64,000 bases of DNA, from assembly GCF_024763615.1 (NCBI RefSeq), contig NC_077222.1, positions 100,225,417 through 100,289,416 of the forward strand, given 5' to 3'. Every line of letters starts with the position of its first letter. Within the stretch, counting starts at the first letter, position 1. The notes under the pieces were generated by a model, which had not been told where the DNA came from, searched no databases, and saw nothing but the letters and a program-made list of their open reading frames with translations. The translations under genes and the position numbers were made by a program. The DNA comes from Phlebotomus papatasi (lineage: Eukaryota > Arthropoda > Insecta > Diptera > Psychodidae). Shown here one piece after another: positions 45,911 through 56,880 of this stretch.

Positions 45911-46460
45911 CACAGTAAAAAAGAGATGAAATTGGCTAGTTGAATTCTATTAGTTGAATTGAACTAGTTGAAATTTCGAATAACAAACACTGAAAAAATC
46001 AACTTTCAATTGAAAGGGAAGCAATTAAATTGCAGAACGAGTAAAATTAAGCCTTCGGTAATAGCCCACATGCAATAAATAGTAGTAATAATTACTATAA
46101 TAGTAATAATTTGATGCAACAAAATGGCATAAACTTCATTCAACGTCTGATTGAATATTGCTACGATTATCGCGTGTAATGGGAGAGCAACGATAATTGT
46201 AGTAATTTTTCAATCGATTATCGCAGCAAAAAGTTCAACTTTCAACTAATTTCGTATAAACTCATTCTTCTTCTTTTTATATTTTATGTAATTTCAGTAC
46301 AATTGTTGAAGAAAAATTCAACTCAGTTTGCTTTTCAACTACGAATATTCAACTTGTTTGCTTTTCAACTTTGCTTACTACGATAATCGTTGCAAATTTA
46401 CTACAATTATCGATGCTCTCCCATTACACGCGATAATCGTAGTAATTATTTTTTACTGTG
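45911..46460. mobile_element. TA-flanked MITE with CACAGTAAAAAA termini
   Basis: Left CACAGTAAAAAAGAG, right ATTTTTTACTGTG, flanked by TA. Inside is a second inverted pair: TACGATTATCGCGTGTAATG (about 46162) and CATTACACGCGATAATCGTA (about 46424), which may be a nested palindrome. Related by its tips to 4376-4834. Confidence 0.75.
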
Positions 46461-47200
46461 TATAATAAATTTCAATGTCATAATCGAACTTGAAAATTTG
46501 AACAAACCTTCCCAAATTATACTGCCGCTCGAATTAAAAATTAAAAAGTAACGTAACCTGAAGAATACGGTATTAGACAGAAAAAGACTTTATATTTGAG
46601 TACTCCCACTTCCAAAGACTTCCAAGTACTTCATTTTCAGCTGTACACTACTTCCGACCCTAATATCTCCCCCTTGGTTTTAAGAAAATTGCAATTCCAC
46701 AATTTTTCTTCAGATTTTTTTAAAAATGGCGTCGAGTTGCGTTTCTCATTACCAAAAGTTAAAAAAAAAATGGCTTAAAATAAAAAGGGTAGCTGTTAGA
46801 GTAAAATAAAAGCAATTTTTAATGTTTATAAGGCTAACTTATGGAGGTCATCCGTAGACTTGAATTCCATATCTCTAACCATTTGACCTTTATACATACT
46901 ACAAGTACAGGTACAGACGATGAGACTGATTAGATATTAGATGTATTATACGGATTAAACAAAAAAAGGACACAGTTGGTTAACAACGTGGCACACTTCT
47001 TTTCTTCAGAAATCCTCTGATTCAAGGAGACAAAAAAAGTATATAATACGGTCTCTCTGTAGAATTCGAGCAGAAAAAACATGTAATTTTTTTTATCCAT
47101 TTATTTACATAGAGCTGAAATTGTTCGTAAAGCAACTTAATTGTTTATATGAATTACATATATTTTTTTTATAAATAATTTTAAATATTATAGGAAATCA
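46461..47200. other. Spacer and 3' region of the repeat-protein gene
   Basis: Contains a fragment of the 34920/54820 dispersed repeat near 46840-46895. TTTATT at 47100-47105 (minus-strand AATAAA) is about 96 nt past the stop codon at 47201. Confidence 0.4.
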
Positions 47201-50200
47201 TTACTTAGATTCCTCAGAATGACAAGGGCAGTCACAAAATTTTTCCTTTAGATTTATGATAATTTGGTAAGCTTTGTTAAATTTAAACATGAGCGTTGAC
47301 TGGTCTTTTTCTGGATCAAAAACTATAACTTTTTCCTTCTGGCAATCACAGCATGGCCGATCATCTACAGTTTCAACACAACCTCCCTCCTCGTAAATTT
47401 CTAAGTCTTCAGAATCAAATTTGTCTTTGTGTAAGTTGTGGTACTCACTATCAGAATGTTTAGGTATGTCTACTTCAGTATCTGTAGCTTGTTCTGGGTA
47501 ATGCATTTCATGTGGTATGTTCAGTAAGTGGACTGGATGAAAATTATCAGGTATAGGTTGAGTTTCATCAGGGGATTCAGGTTCATATTCGGGTTCTTGT
47601 GGAGGTTCATATGATGACGTTTCAGGTTCGTCTTCTTGTGGAGGTTCATATGATGACGTTTCAGGTTCGTCTTCTTCTTGTGGAGGTTCATATGATGACG
47701 TTTCAGGTTCGTCTTCTTCTTGTGGAGGTTCATATGATGACGTTTCATGTTCGTCTTCTTCTTGTGGAGGTTCATACGATGACGTTTCAGGTTCGTCTTC
47801 TTCCTGTGGAGGTTCATACGATGACGTTTCAGGTTCGTCTTCTTCTTGTGGAGGTTCATATGATGACGTTTCAGGTTCGTCTTCTTCTTGTGGAGGTTCA
47901 TATGATGACGATTCAGGTTCGTATTCACTTTCATGTGGTGATGGATCACTTGAGGGATCAACAAGGAGATGTATGGGTTCTCTCTCATCTTCCTCCTCTT
48001 GAGGAGGTTCATATGATGATGATTCAGGTTCGTCTTCTTCTTGTGGAGGTTCATATGATGATGATTCAGGTTCGTCTTCTTCTTGTGGTGGTTCATATGA
48101 GGATGATTCTGGTTCGTCTTCTTCTTGTGGAGGTTCATACGATGACGTTTCAGGTTCGTCTTCTTCCTGTGGAGGTTCATACGATGACGTTTCAGGTTCG
48201 TCTTCTTCTTGTGGAGGTTCATATGATGACGTTTCAGGTTCGTCTTCTTCTTGTGGAGGTTCATATGATGACGATTCAGGTTCGTATTCACTTTCATGTG
48301 GTGATGGATCACTTGAGGGATCAACAAGGAGATGTATGGGTTCTCTCTCATCTTCCTCCTCTTGAGGAGGTTCATATGATGATGATTCAGGTTCGTCTTC
48401 TTCTTGTGGAGGTTCATATGATGATGATTCAGGTTCGTCTTCTTCTTGTGGAGGTTCATATGATGATGATTCAGGTTCGTCTTCTTCTTGTGGTGGTTCA
48501 TATGAGGATGATTCTGGTTCGTCTTCTTCTTGTGGAGGTTCATACGATGACGTTTCAGGTTCGTCTTCTTCCTGTGGAGGTTCATACGATGACGTTTCAG
48601 GTTCGTCTTCTTCTTGTGGAGGTTCATATGATGACGTTTCAGGTTCATCTTCTTCTTGTGGAGGTTCATATGATGACGTTTCAGGTTCGTCTTCTTCTTG
48701 TGGAGGTTCATATGATGACGTTTCAGGTTCGTCTTCTTCTTGTGGAGGTTCATATGATGACGTTTCATGTTCGTCTTCTTCTTGTGGAGGTTCATACGAT
48801 GACGTTTCAGGTTCGTCTTCTTCCTGTGGAGGTTCATACGATGACGTTTCAGGTTCGTCTTCTTCTTGTGGAGGTTCATATGATGACGTTTCAGGTTCGT
48901 CTTCTTCTTGTGGAGGTTCATATGATGACGATTCAGGTTCGTATTCACTTTCATGTGGTGATGGATCACTTGAGGGATCAACAAGGAGATGTATGGGTTC
49001 TCTCTCATCTTCCTCCTCTTGAGGAGGTTCATATGATGATGATTCAGGTTCGTCTTCTTCTTGTGGAGGTTCATATGATGATGATTCAGGTTCGTCTTCT
49101 TCTTGTGGTGGTTCATATGAGGATGATTCTGGTTCGTCTTCTTCTTGTGGAGGTTCATATGATGATGATTCAGGTTCGTCTTCTTCTTGTGGAGGTTCAT
49201 ATGATGACGTTTCAGGTTCATCTTCTTCTTGTGGAGGCTCATATGATGATGTTTCAGGTTCGTCTTCTTCTTGTGGAGGTTCATATGATGAGGTTTCAGG
49301 TTCATCTTCTTCTTGAGGAGGTTCATATGATGACGATTCAGGTTCGTCTTCTTCTTGTGGAGGTTCATACGATGACGATTCAGGTTCATCTTCTTCTTGT
49401 GGAGGTTCATACGATGACGTTTCAGGTTCGTCTTCTTCCTGTGGAGGTTCATATGATGACGTTTCAGGTTCGTCTTCTTCTTGTGGAGGTTCATACGATG
49501 ACGTCTCAGGTTCGTCTTCTTCCTGTGGAGGTTCGTATGATGACGTTTCAGTTTCGTATTCACTTTCATGTGGTGGTGGATCACTTGAGGGATCAACAAG
49601 GAGATGTATGGGTTCTCTCTCGTCTTCCTCCTCTTGTGGAGGTTCATATGATGAGGTTTCAGGTTCATCTTCTTCTTGTGGAGGTTCATATGATGATGTC
49701 TCAGGTTCGTCTTCCTCCTCTTGTGGAGGTTCATATGATGAGGTTTCAGGTTCGTCTTCTTCTTGTGGAGGTTCATATGATGACGATTCTGGTTCGTCTT
49801 CTTCTTGTGGAGGTTCATATGATGACGATTCAGGTTCGTCTTCTTCTTGTGGAGGTTCATATGATGACGTTTCAGGTTCGTCTTCTTCTTGTGGAGGTTC
49901 ATAAGATGACGTTTCGGGTTCGTCTTCTTCTTGTGGAGGTTCATATGATGACGTTTCAGGTTCGTCTTCTTCTTGTGGAGGTTCATATGATGACGTTTCA
50001 GGTTCGTCTTCTTCTTGTGGAGGTTCATATGATGACGTTTCAGGTTCGTCTTCTTCTTGTGGAGGTTCATATGATGAGGTTTCAGGTTCGTCTTCTTCTT
50101 GTGGAGGTTCATATGATGACGATTCTGGTTCGTCTTCTTCTTGTGGAGGTTCATATGATGACGTTTCAGGTTCGTCTTCTTCTTGTGGAGGTTCATATGA

Positions 50201-53200
50201 TGACGTTTCAGGTTCGTCTTCTTCTTGTGGAGGTTCATATGATGACGTTTCAGGTTCGTCTTCTTCTTGTGGAGGTTCATATGATGACGTTTCAGGTTCG
50301 TCTTCATTTTGTGGAGGTTCATATGATGATGATTCAGGTTCGTCTTCTTCTTGTGGGGGTTCATATGATGACGATTCAGGTTCGTATTCACTTTCATGTT
50401 GTGATGGATCACTTGAAGGATCAACGAGGAGATGTATGGGTTCTCTCTCGTCTTCCTCCTCTTGAGGAGGTTCATATGATGACGTTTCAGGTTCGTCTTC
50501 TTCTTGTGGAGGTTCATATGATGATGATTCAGGTTCGTCTTCCTCTTGTGGAGGTTCATGTGATGATGATTCAGGTTCATCTTCCTCTTGAGGAGGTTCA
50601 TATGATGACGTTTCAGGTTCGTCTTCTTCTTGTGGAGGTTCATATGATGATGATTCAGGTTCATCTTCCTCTTGTGGAGGTTCATATGATGACGTTTCAG
50701 GTTCGTCTTCTTCTTGTGGAGGTTCGTATGATGAGGTTTCAGGTTCATCTTCTTCTTGTGGAGATTCATATGATGATGATTCAGGTTCGTCTTCTTCTTG
50801 TGGAGGTTCGTATGATGAGGTTTCAGGTTCGTCTTCTTCTTGTGGAGGTTCATATGATGATGTCTCAGGTTCGTCTTCCTCCTCTTGTGGAGGTTCGTAT
50901 GATGAGGTTTCAGGTTCGTCTTCTTCTTGTGGAGGTTCATATGATGACGTTTCAGGTTCGTCTTCTTCTTGTGGAGGTTCGTAAGATGATGTTTCAGGTT
51001 CATCTTCCTCTTGTGGAGGTTCATATGATGATGTTTCAGATTCGTCTTCTTCTTGTGGAGGTTCATATGATGACGTTTCAGGTTCGTCTTCTTCTTGTGG
51101 AGGTTCATATGATGACGATTCAGGTTCGTATTCACTTTCCTGTGCTGATGGATCACTTGAGGGATCAACAAGGAGATGTATGGGTTCTCTCTCGTCTTCC
51201 TCCTCTTGAGGAGGTTCATATGATGATGTTTCAGGTTCATCTTCCTCTTGTGGAGGTTCATGTGATGATGATTCAGGTTCATCTTCCTCTTGTGGAGGTT
51301 CATATGATGACGTTTCAGGTTCGTCTTCTTCTTGTGGAGGTTCATAAGATGATGTTTCAGGAGCATCTTCCTCTTCTGGAGGTTCATATGATGATGATTC
51401 AGGTTCATCTTCCTCTTGTGGAGGTTCATATGATGATGTTTCAGGTTCGTCTTCTTCTTGTGGAGGTTCATAAGATGATGTTTCAGGATCATCTTCCTCT
51501 TGTGGAGGTTCATATGATGATGATTCAGGTTCATCTTCTTCTTGTGGAGGTTCATATGATGACGTTTCAGGTTCATCTTCTTCTTGTGGAGGTTCATATG
51601 ATGATGATTCAGGTTCGTCTTCTTCTTGTGGAGGTTCGTATGATGACGTTTCAGGTTCATCTTCCTCTTGTGGAGGTTCATATGATGATGATTCAGGTTC
51701 GTCTTCTTCTTGTGGAGGTTCATATGATGACGTTTCAGGTTCATCTTCGTCTTGTGGAGGTTCATATGATGATGATTCAGGTTCGTCTTCTTCTTGTGGA
51801 GGTTCATATGATGATGATTCAGGTTCATCTTCTTCATGTGGTGGTTCGTATGAGGACGATTCAGGTTCGTATTCACTTTCCTGTGGTGATGGATCACTTG
51901 AGGGATCAACAAGGAGATGTATGGGTTCTCTCTCGTCTTCCTCCTCTTGAGGAGGTTCATATGATGACGTTTCAGGTTCGTCTTCTTCTTGTGGAGGTTC
52001 GTATGATGAGGTTTCAGGTTCGTCTTCTTCTTGTGGAGGTTCATATGTTGATGATTCAGGTTCGTCTTCCTCTACTGGAGGTTCATATGATGACGATTCA
52101 GGTTCATCTTCCTCTTGTGGAGGTTCATATGATGATGATTCAGGTTCGTCTTCTTCTTGTGGAGGCTCGTATGATGAGGTTTCAGGTTCATCTTCTTCTT
52201 GTGGAGGTTCGTATGATGAGGTTTCAGGTTCATCTTCCTCTTGTGGAGGTTCATAAGATGACGTTTCAGGTTTGTCTTCTTCTTGTGGAGGTTCATATGA
52301 TGACGATTCAGGTTCATCTTCGCCTTCCTGTGGGGGTTCGTAAGATGACGTTTCAGGTTCATCTACCTCTAGTGGTGGTTCATATGATGATGTTTCAGGC
52401 TCATCTTCTTCTTGTGGTGGTTCGTAAGATGATGTTTCAGGTTCATCTTCCTCTTGTGGAGGTTCATATGACGATGATTCAGGTTCGTATTCGCTTTCTT
52501 GTGATGATGGGTCATTTGAGGGATCAACTAAGAGATGTATTGGATGTCTGTCATGTGCATCAGTCATGTATGGATCGTCATTTGGAGGCATCGGAGTTGG
52601 TGGGTAATCGGTGTGTCTCTTAGTTGTAGGAATTTGTTGTTCACTGTGAGTACTGTAGTGTTCAACCGGAATTGCTGAGTCATGGGATGGATCAACCTCT
52701 TCTGGGAGATTTAGTAAGTACTGAGCATGTGCTCTTTGTTGATCTTTGTCATTTTGCGTATCTGAAAGTTTGGTATTAAATGTTTATGTTGTAATTAATG
52801 GCTAAATGAAAGGTTTCATTATGTTATTGACTTCGTATTATACTAGAATAATTGAATTTGTTGCTTTACTTTGTAAGGTAAAGCATCAAATTCGTAAGTT
52901 CAATGCTCAATTAAATAGAACAACATTTTACCGTAAGTAGATTCTCCGCAATCCTCACTAATTTCCTGACTACCGCAGTTATGATGGTCTTCATGTGGTT
53001 CAAGATTGGAATCATCATATCCGTAATTGTACTGATCATCTTCCCCTTCCTCTGCAGATTCATATGAAAATGCTTTATTGTAATCATGTTTGAGTTGAGC
53101 TTCAATGGGAATTTCACCTATTGGATCATCGTACATGTCATACTGTCCTTTCACTCTGTCTGTAGTTTTTGTTTGGTCATCATCGAGAGTATGTGCATCT

Positions 53201-56018
53201 GATAAACTTCTACTTTTTTTCTTCGCTATGTACATGTCTATTAGTTCGTCTGATGTGAGATATTCGCACTTCACTTGACTGGATGGTAGGCATCCATCTT
53301 TTTCAACATCATAGAACATTGATGGTGGGCATGAATACTGTGTCAAGTAAAATTTTCCATTGGTTTTTGGACTGCATGAGCAGTATGTGGAGCAGTCTGT
53401 TGGACATCTAAATCGTCCAGGATATTTACATGGAGGACATACACTGTCCTCTTCTGTTGGTAAAAGTTCAGTCGGATTGCACTTTCCATAGTATGTGCAT
53501 CTGTTTAAGTTTCTATTATATTCTGAACCTCCGGGACATTTAAACACTTTTTGAACATAATATCCTGAATTATAGTCACAAGTGTAGAAGTAGGAACAAT
53601 TGGAAAGAGCAGGAAATTTTCCAACATGTGTGCATTCAGGAACTTCAACAGTACCGTCGGATTCGTCGTAAATTTTTAGAGAAGGCATAAATGGTTCTAG
53701 GATTTTTTCGCATGTCTTTTTTAAATCGTTGAAAAGACTTAGGCTAGTACATCTGCCAATAACTACACAATCCTCTTCGCAGAGGTAGTAGTAATTGCTC
53801 TTCGTTGGGTGTATTTTAATTCCAATAAAATTGTCAGAACATCTTGTTGACTGCAACAAGTGGATTAATTGTTATTGGAGAAAATAGAGATTGTTGAGCT
53901 AGTGAAGCTTCTACTTACATGATCTACGTAAATAGGTTCTCCACCTCCTGGAAAATCTCTGCATTTTTTTAATACCGGATCATAGAACGTTCCTTTAGGA
54001 CAATGGTCATTCTAGATCGAAAAAGAATAGTTAATAATTACAAAGTGAAGTTAATATAAAATTTTATGCATATGTAAACATTCAATCTTTACAAGGAATA
54101 TCTGCTTAAATATGTTTGTTTTATTGTTCGAATTCCACATGGGAGGATTTTGAACAGGGGGGCGGGGGTAATGCGACACATAGCCTTTTCCTCTCAATTT
54201 CTATGTTTACCTCTAAGTGGGCTAATCAGGGGCCAATCAAGTCTAATAAAAAGTGAAGCTATTTTTTACTTTTCCTTGTAAAATTTTTGCAGTTATTGCA
54301 CTGCGACTTAAGCAAATTTGCTCGTACTTCTTGTATTATTTCGGCGAGCATTATGAAATATGTATTTTTAGATAGCTTTTAATGCACAATTTCGAAATAT
54401 ATCAGATTGATAAGTCAATTCTCTTGAGGAAAAAACTTGTTAATAGTCTTCAGTGCCTCTATTCAAAAACGTATGGAAAAATGAAGTGTCGAGAGGCCAC
54501 TGGGGCTAATGCCTGGTAGGCCCCGGTACACTCAGGTGAGTAATAGAAGATTGGGTAACCAACCTCAGCATGAAGTCACGAACCTAAGGCGATCAAGGAA
54601 TCTGGTCCTTCTAGAGAGGGTTGGGTGAGGGGCTAACAACTTCTCCCCGTGAAACCAAGATTGTTATGAAAACTTGTAAGGAGACTCCGATAGGGCGGAC
54701 TTTTCGACAACGACATATGCAACGTTTCTGGAGCGAGCTGACGGAAAGTCGCCAGGACTGGAGGAGGTTAGCGCGTTGCAGCCGCCTGAGTCTCTCTGGG
54801 GATTACTTTTTTTTTTAAACATAATCTTCGCTTTTCAGAAGATTTCAGAGAATGATCAGACGCAGTTTTTCCATCTGGCCGTCGTCAGCTCTAGAGGCCA
54901 AACGGTTAGAGATAGTGACTTGAAACATTCGTGGGACCTCTCATAATTCGACCCAAAATTGTTAATATGTCCATCATTCTCTCCACCTCTTTCCTTCCTA
55001 ACCTAAACCATGTTTTTTTGAATTGCTCGAAAATGCATCGTACGATTTCTCTCCTTTTTGGATATGTCTTAGATGTTACCTAGGCAGGTACTTAATCCAT
55101 ATCCGAAAATGCCATTGAATCATTCCTATTAATGGTTTTCAATGTCAAAGGTCCAAATAGCTCTAGAGAGCGTATTTCTCAACCCAAGGAGTTTGTGTTT
55201 GGGATCGTTGAAAAGGTCTTGAAGTTTCTGATGAGTCTGAACCGGTTCCAATTGGTTTTGAACTTGTAATGAACCGGTTATGAATCGATAACTATTTAAT
55301 ATCTGAAAAACCATTGTATTTATCACGAGTGATTTTAGGTGTTCTTTTGAGTGATTTATGAATCGGTTGAAATCGGTTGTGAACCGATAAATTTCAAATA
55401 ATGTAAAGTGCTTTGAGATGTAGAAATCACGAGTTCAAGCATTTCGCAAACTATGGCAAACTTTGCCATCCCTTTTTTATTTCACTCTCTTATTCTTGTA
55501 ACATTTTTCTACAAGTAGGAAGAGGTGAGGCTATTTTGAGATGTAGGGCTGTATTGATATATGATTCATCCGCATATTATTAAAACAAATGGACTTTGCT
55601 TTAACGGAATATAAATTGAGATAGCGAAAATAATTGTGGTTCTAAATTAAATTATGAGAAGGTTCAGATTTCTTCAGAAATATGCGAAAAAATCGTATAT
55701 CAATTTAGCCCCATTGCTCAAAGTAGCCCCATCTCCCCCTACATAATATTCGTCCATAGTGTGATAGGCAAGCTTCATAATTTATAATGTATGCGATATA
55801 TCCATTTTGACACAAATTTGACAAGAAATTGAAGTTTTAGTGTTAACCGTAAGGATTTAACGGTTATTGTGAATCTATTACATATAACACAAAATCACTG
55901 ATTAATAAATAATCACTGACAAACAAATAATCACCTGATTATTTAAATATTTTGCACGAACTAAATCAACGAAAAGTGTTCCACTTATAAAAGTGAACAC
56001 TAAAAGAGTAAATCTCAT
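47201..56018 (-). CDS. Secreted peritrophin-like protein with a giant acidic repeat domain, four exons
   Basis: Exons are 55935-56018, 53919-54011, 52932-53850 and 47201-52761; the product is about 2,218 aa. Exon 1 encodes a signal peptide (MRFTLLVFTFISGTLFV). Exons 2-3 encode part of one and then three cysteine-rich chitin-binding type 2 (CBM14/peritrophin-A) modules (for example CTHVGKFPALSNCSYFYTC). A Tyr/Asp-rich linker follows. Exon 4 holds about 1,650 residues of a 14-residue unit, EPETSSYEPPQEED, with T/S alternation. Eight blocks each start with PIHLLVDPS. The C-terminus has a separate cysteine cluster (CVETVDDRPCCDC, FCDCPCH). It is likely secreted and chitin-associated (peritrophic matrix or cuticle), with dense acidic and Ser/Thr sites. 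Assembly of the array could be imprecise. The family member is not recognised. Confidence 0.85.
47590..52500 (-). repeat. 42-bp coding minisatellite in higher-order blocks
   Basis: The 42-bp unit (minus strand, 14 codons) is repeated more than 100 times with few changes. It is mostly synonymous wobble plus an ACG/TCG-type Thr/Ser switch. Spacer segments encoding PIHLLVDPS recur eight times and divide it into blocks. The last blocks (47.6-49.0 kb) are nearly identical to each other, which suggests recent unequal exchange. Confidence 0.9.
54490..54805 (+). mobile_element. Probable LINE 5' region fragment
   Basis: GC-rich relative to its surroundings, with a short frame containing MQRFWSELTESRQDWRRL. 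Motifs such as AACAACTTCTCCCCGTGAAA look like the 5' end of a non-LTR element, but no endonuclease or RT follows. Confidence 0.3.
54820..55440. repeat. Dispersed 0.6-kb repeat, copy 2
   Basis: Collinear with 34920-35540: CAGCTCTAGAGGCCAAACGG, GAGATAGTGACTTG, GAATCATTCCTATTAA, GAACCGGTT motifs in the same order. Confidence 0.75.
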
Positions 56019-56102
56019 TTTAAAGATCTCTTTATCACTTTACTATTCCACTACAAGAATAAACTTAACTTTAATAGGATCAAGAAGAACTGGACAAATA
56101 CC

Positions 56103-56136
56103 TCTGAAGTGATTTTTACTTGCGAGCACCTTTATA
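56103..56136 (-). promoter_or_regulatory. TATA box and initiator of the peritrophin-like gene
   Basis: The minus strand has TATAAAGG (56129-56136) and a TTCAGA initiator-like site (56103-56108) with its A at 56105, 31 nt downstream. That is standard spacing for an insect TATA-Inr promoter. The transcript would have an 87-nt 5' UTR before the ATG at 56018. Confidence 0.65.
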
Positions 56137-56880
56137 AGGCAAATTAGCTTGTTATTGTTGTCATTTCCAAGACATTGTCTTTCATAAAGAATGAAAAAAC
56201 AACATACATTATTTTTCATACATTTGGTAAATAAAGTGTAACATTTTCAAGTTCATGTTGTTAAAATATAAATGTTTTAAAATTCTCAATAGTATCATGC
56301 GAAATTGTGTGCACTTTGAAGTGAAAAGTGTACGACTTTAAGTGCTTTTAGCATGATTTTTTGTGCGTATTATGATATTATATTTTAAAATTAACTGAAG
56401 AAAAAGTAACTGGAGGTTTTGTTACTCACCTGAAGGTAATCTATTTCTGGGGAATTTTAAATATGTAAACACACAAAAAGAGCGAGATAGACTTGCAAAT
56501 ATTTTTATTGTTAATCTATTGTTAGAGCTACAATTTATTTTGTTTAGAAAATACATAATTAAACATACAAATTATCATAGGAGAGTAATGCAAATTCAAA
56601 TAAATTATTTAATATTGATGATAAAATTTATTGGGCAGAAAATTATGAAATGCTTGATTTAAAACACACCAATAATATTATTTTTCTTTTAAATTATCGA
56701 ATTCTCAAAAAAAAATCACAGAGAAATTAGCTTCGAGCTTAGAGGTGTTTTGAAATAAAAATTTTTTATTTGAATGTGCAATTTTTTATTGTAAATTATC
56801 ATTAGTCTATTTAAATTGCGGTAAAATTAAAGAATTGAAATTGAAGACGTTTGCATTTTATTATTAAAAGTAGAAAAGTT
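56137..56880. other. Intergenic region between the two extracellular-matrix genes
   Basis: AT-rich; contains the upstream promoter of the repeat-protein gene. TTTATT at 56857-56862 is a plausible polyadenylation signal for the PAN-ZP gene, 19 nt past its stop. Confidence 0.4.

Larger units (their letters stand above)
54012..55934 (-). other. Intron 1 of the peritrophin-like gene
   Basis: 1.9 kb without coding exons of the host gene. It contains a retroelement-like GC-rich fragment (about 54490-54805) and the dispersed repeat copy at 54820-55440. Confidence 0.5.

Noticed and set aside
47521..52044. Second minus-strand frame of about 1,507 codons rich in His, Lys and Asn
   Set aside because: It is the shifted frame of the same repeat. 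The other frame is joined by clean splices to the signal peptide and chitin-binding exons.
47590..52500. CRISPR-like array of regular repeats
   Set aside because: The units are contiguous coding repeats with no unique spacers, in a spliced eukaryotic gene.
47599..52623. Plus-strand open frame of about 1,674 codons
   Set aside because: It is the antisense of the 42-bp coding array. It has no start context, splice signals or domains, and exists only because the repeat lacks stops.
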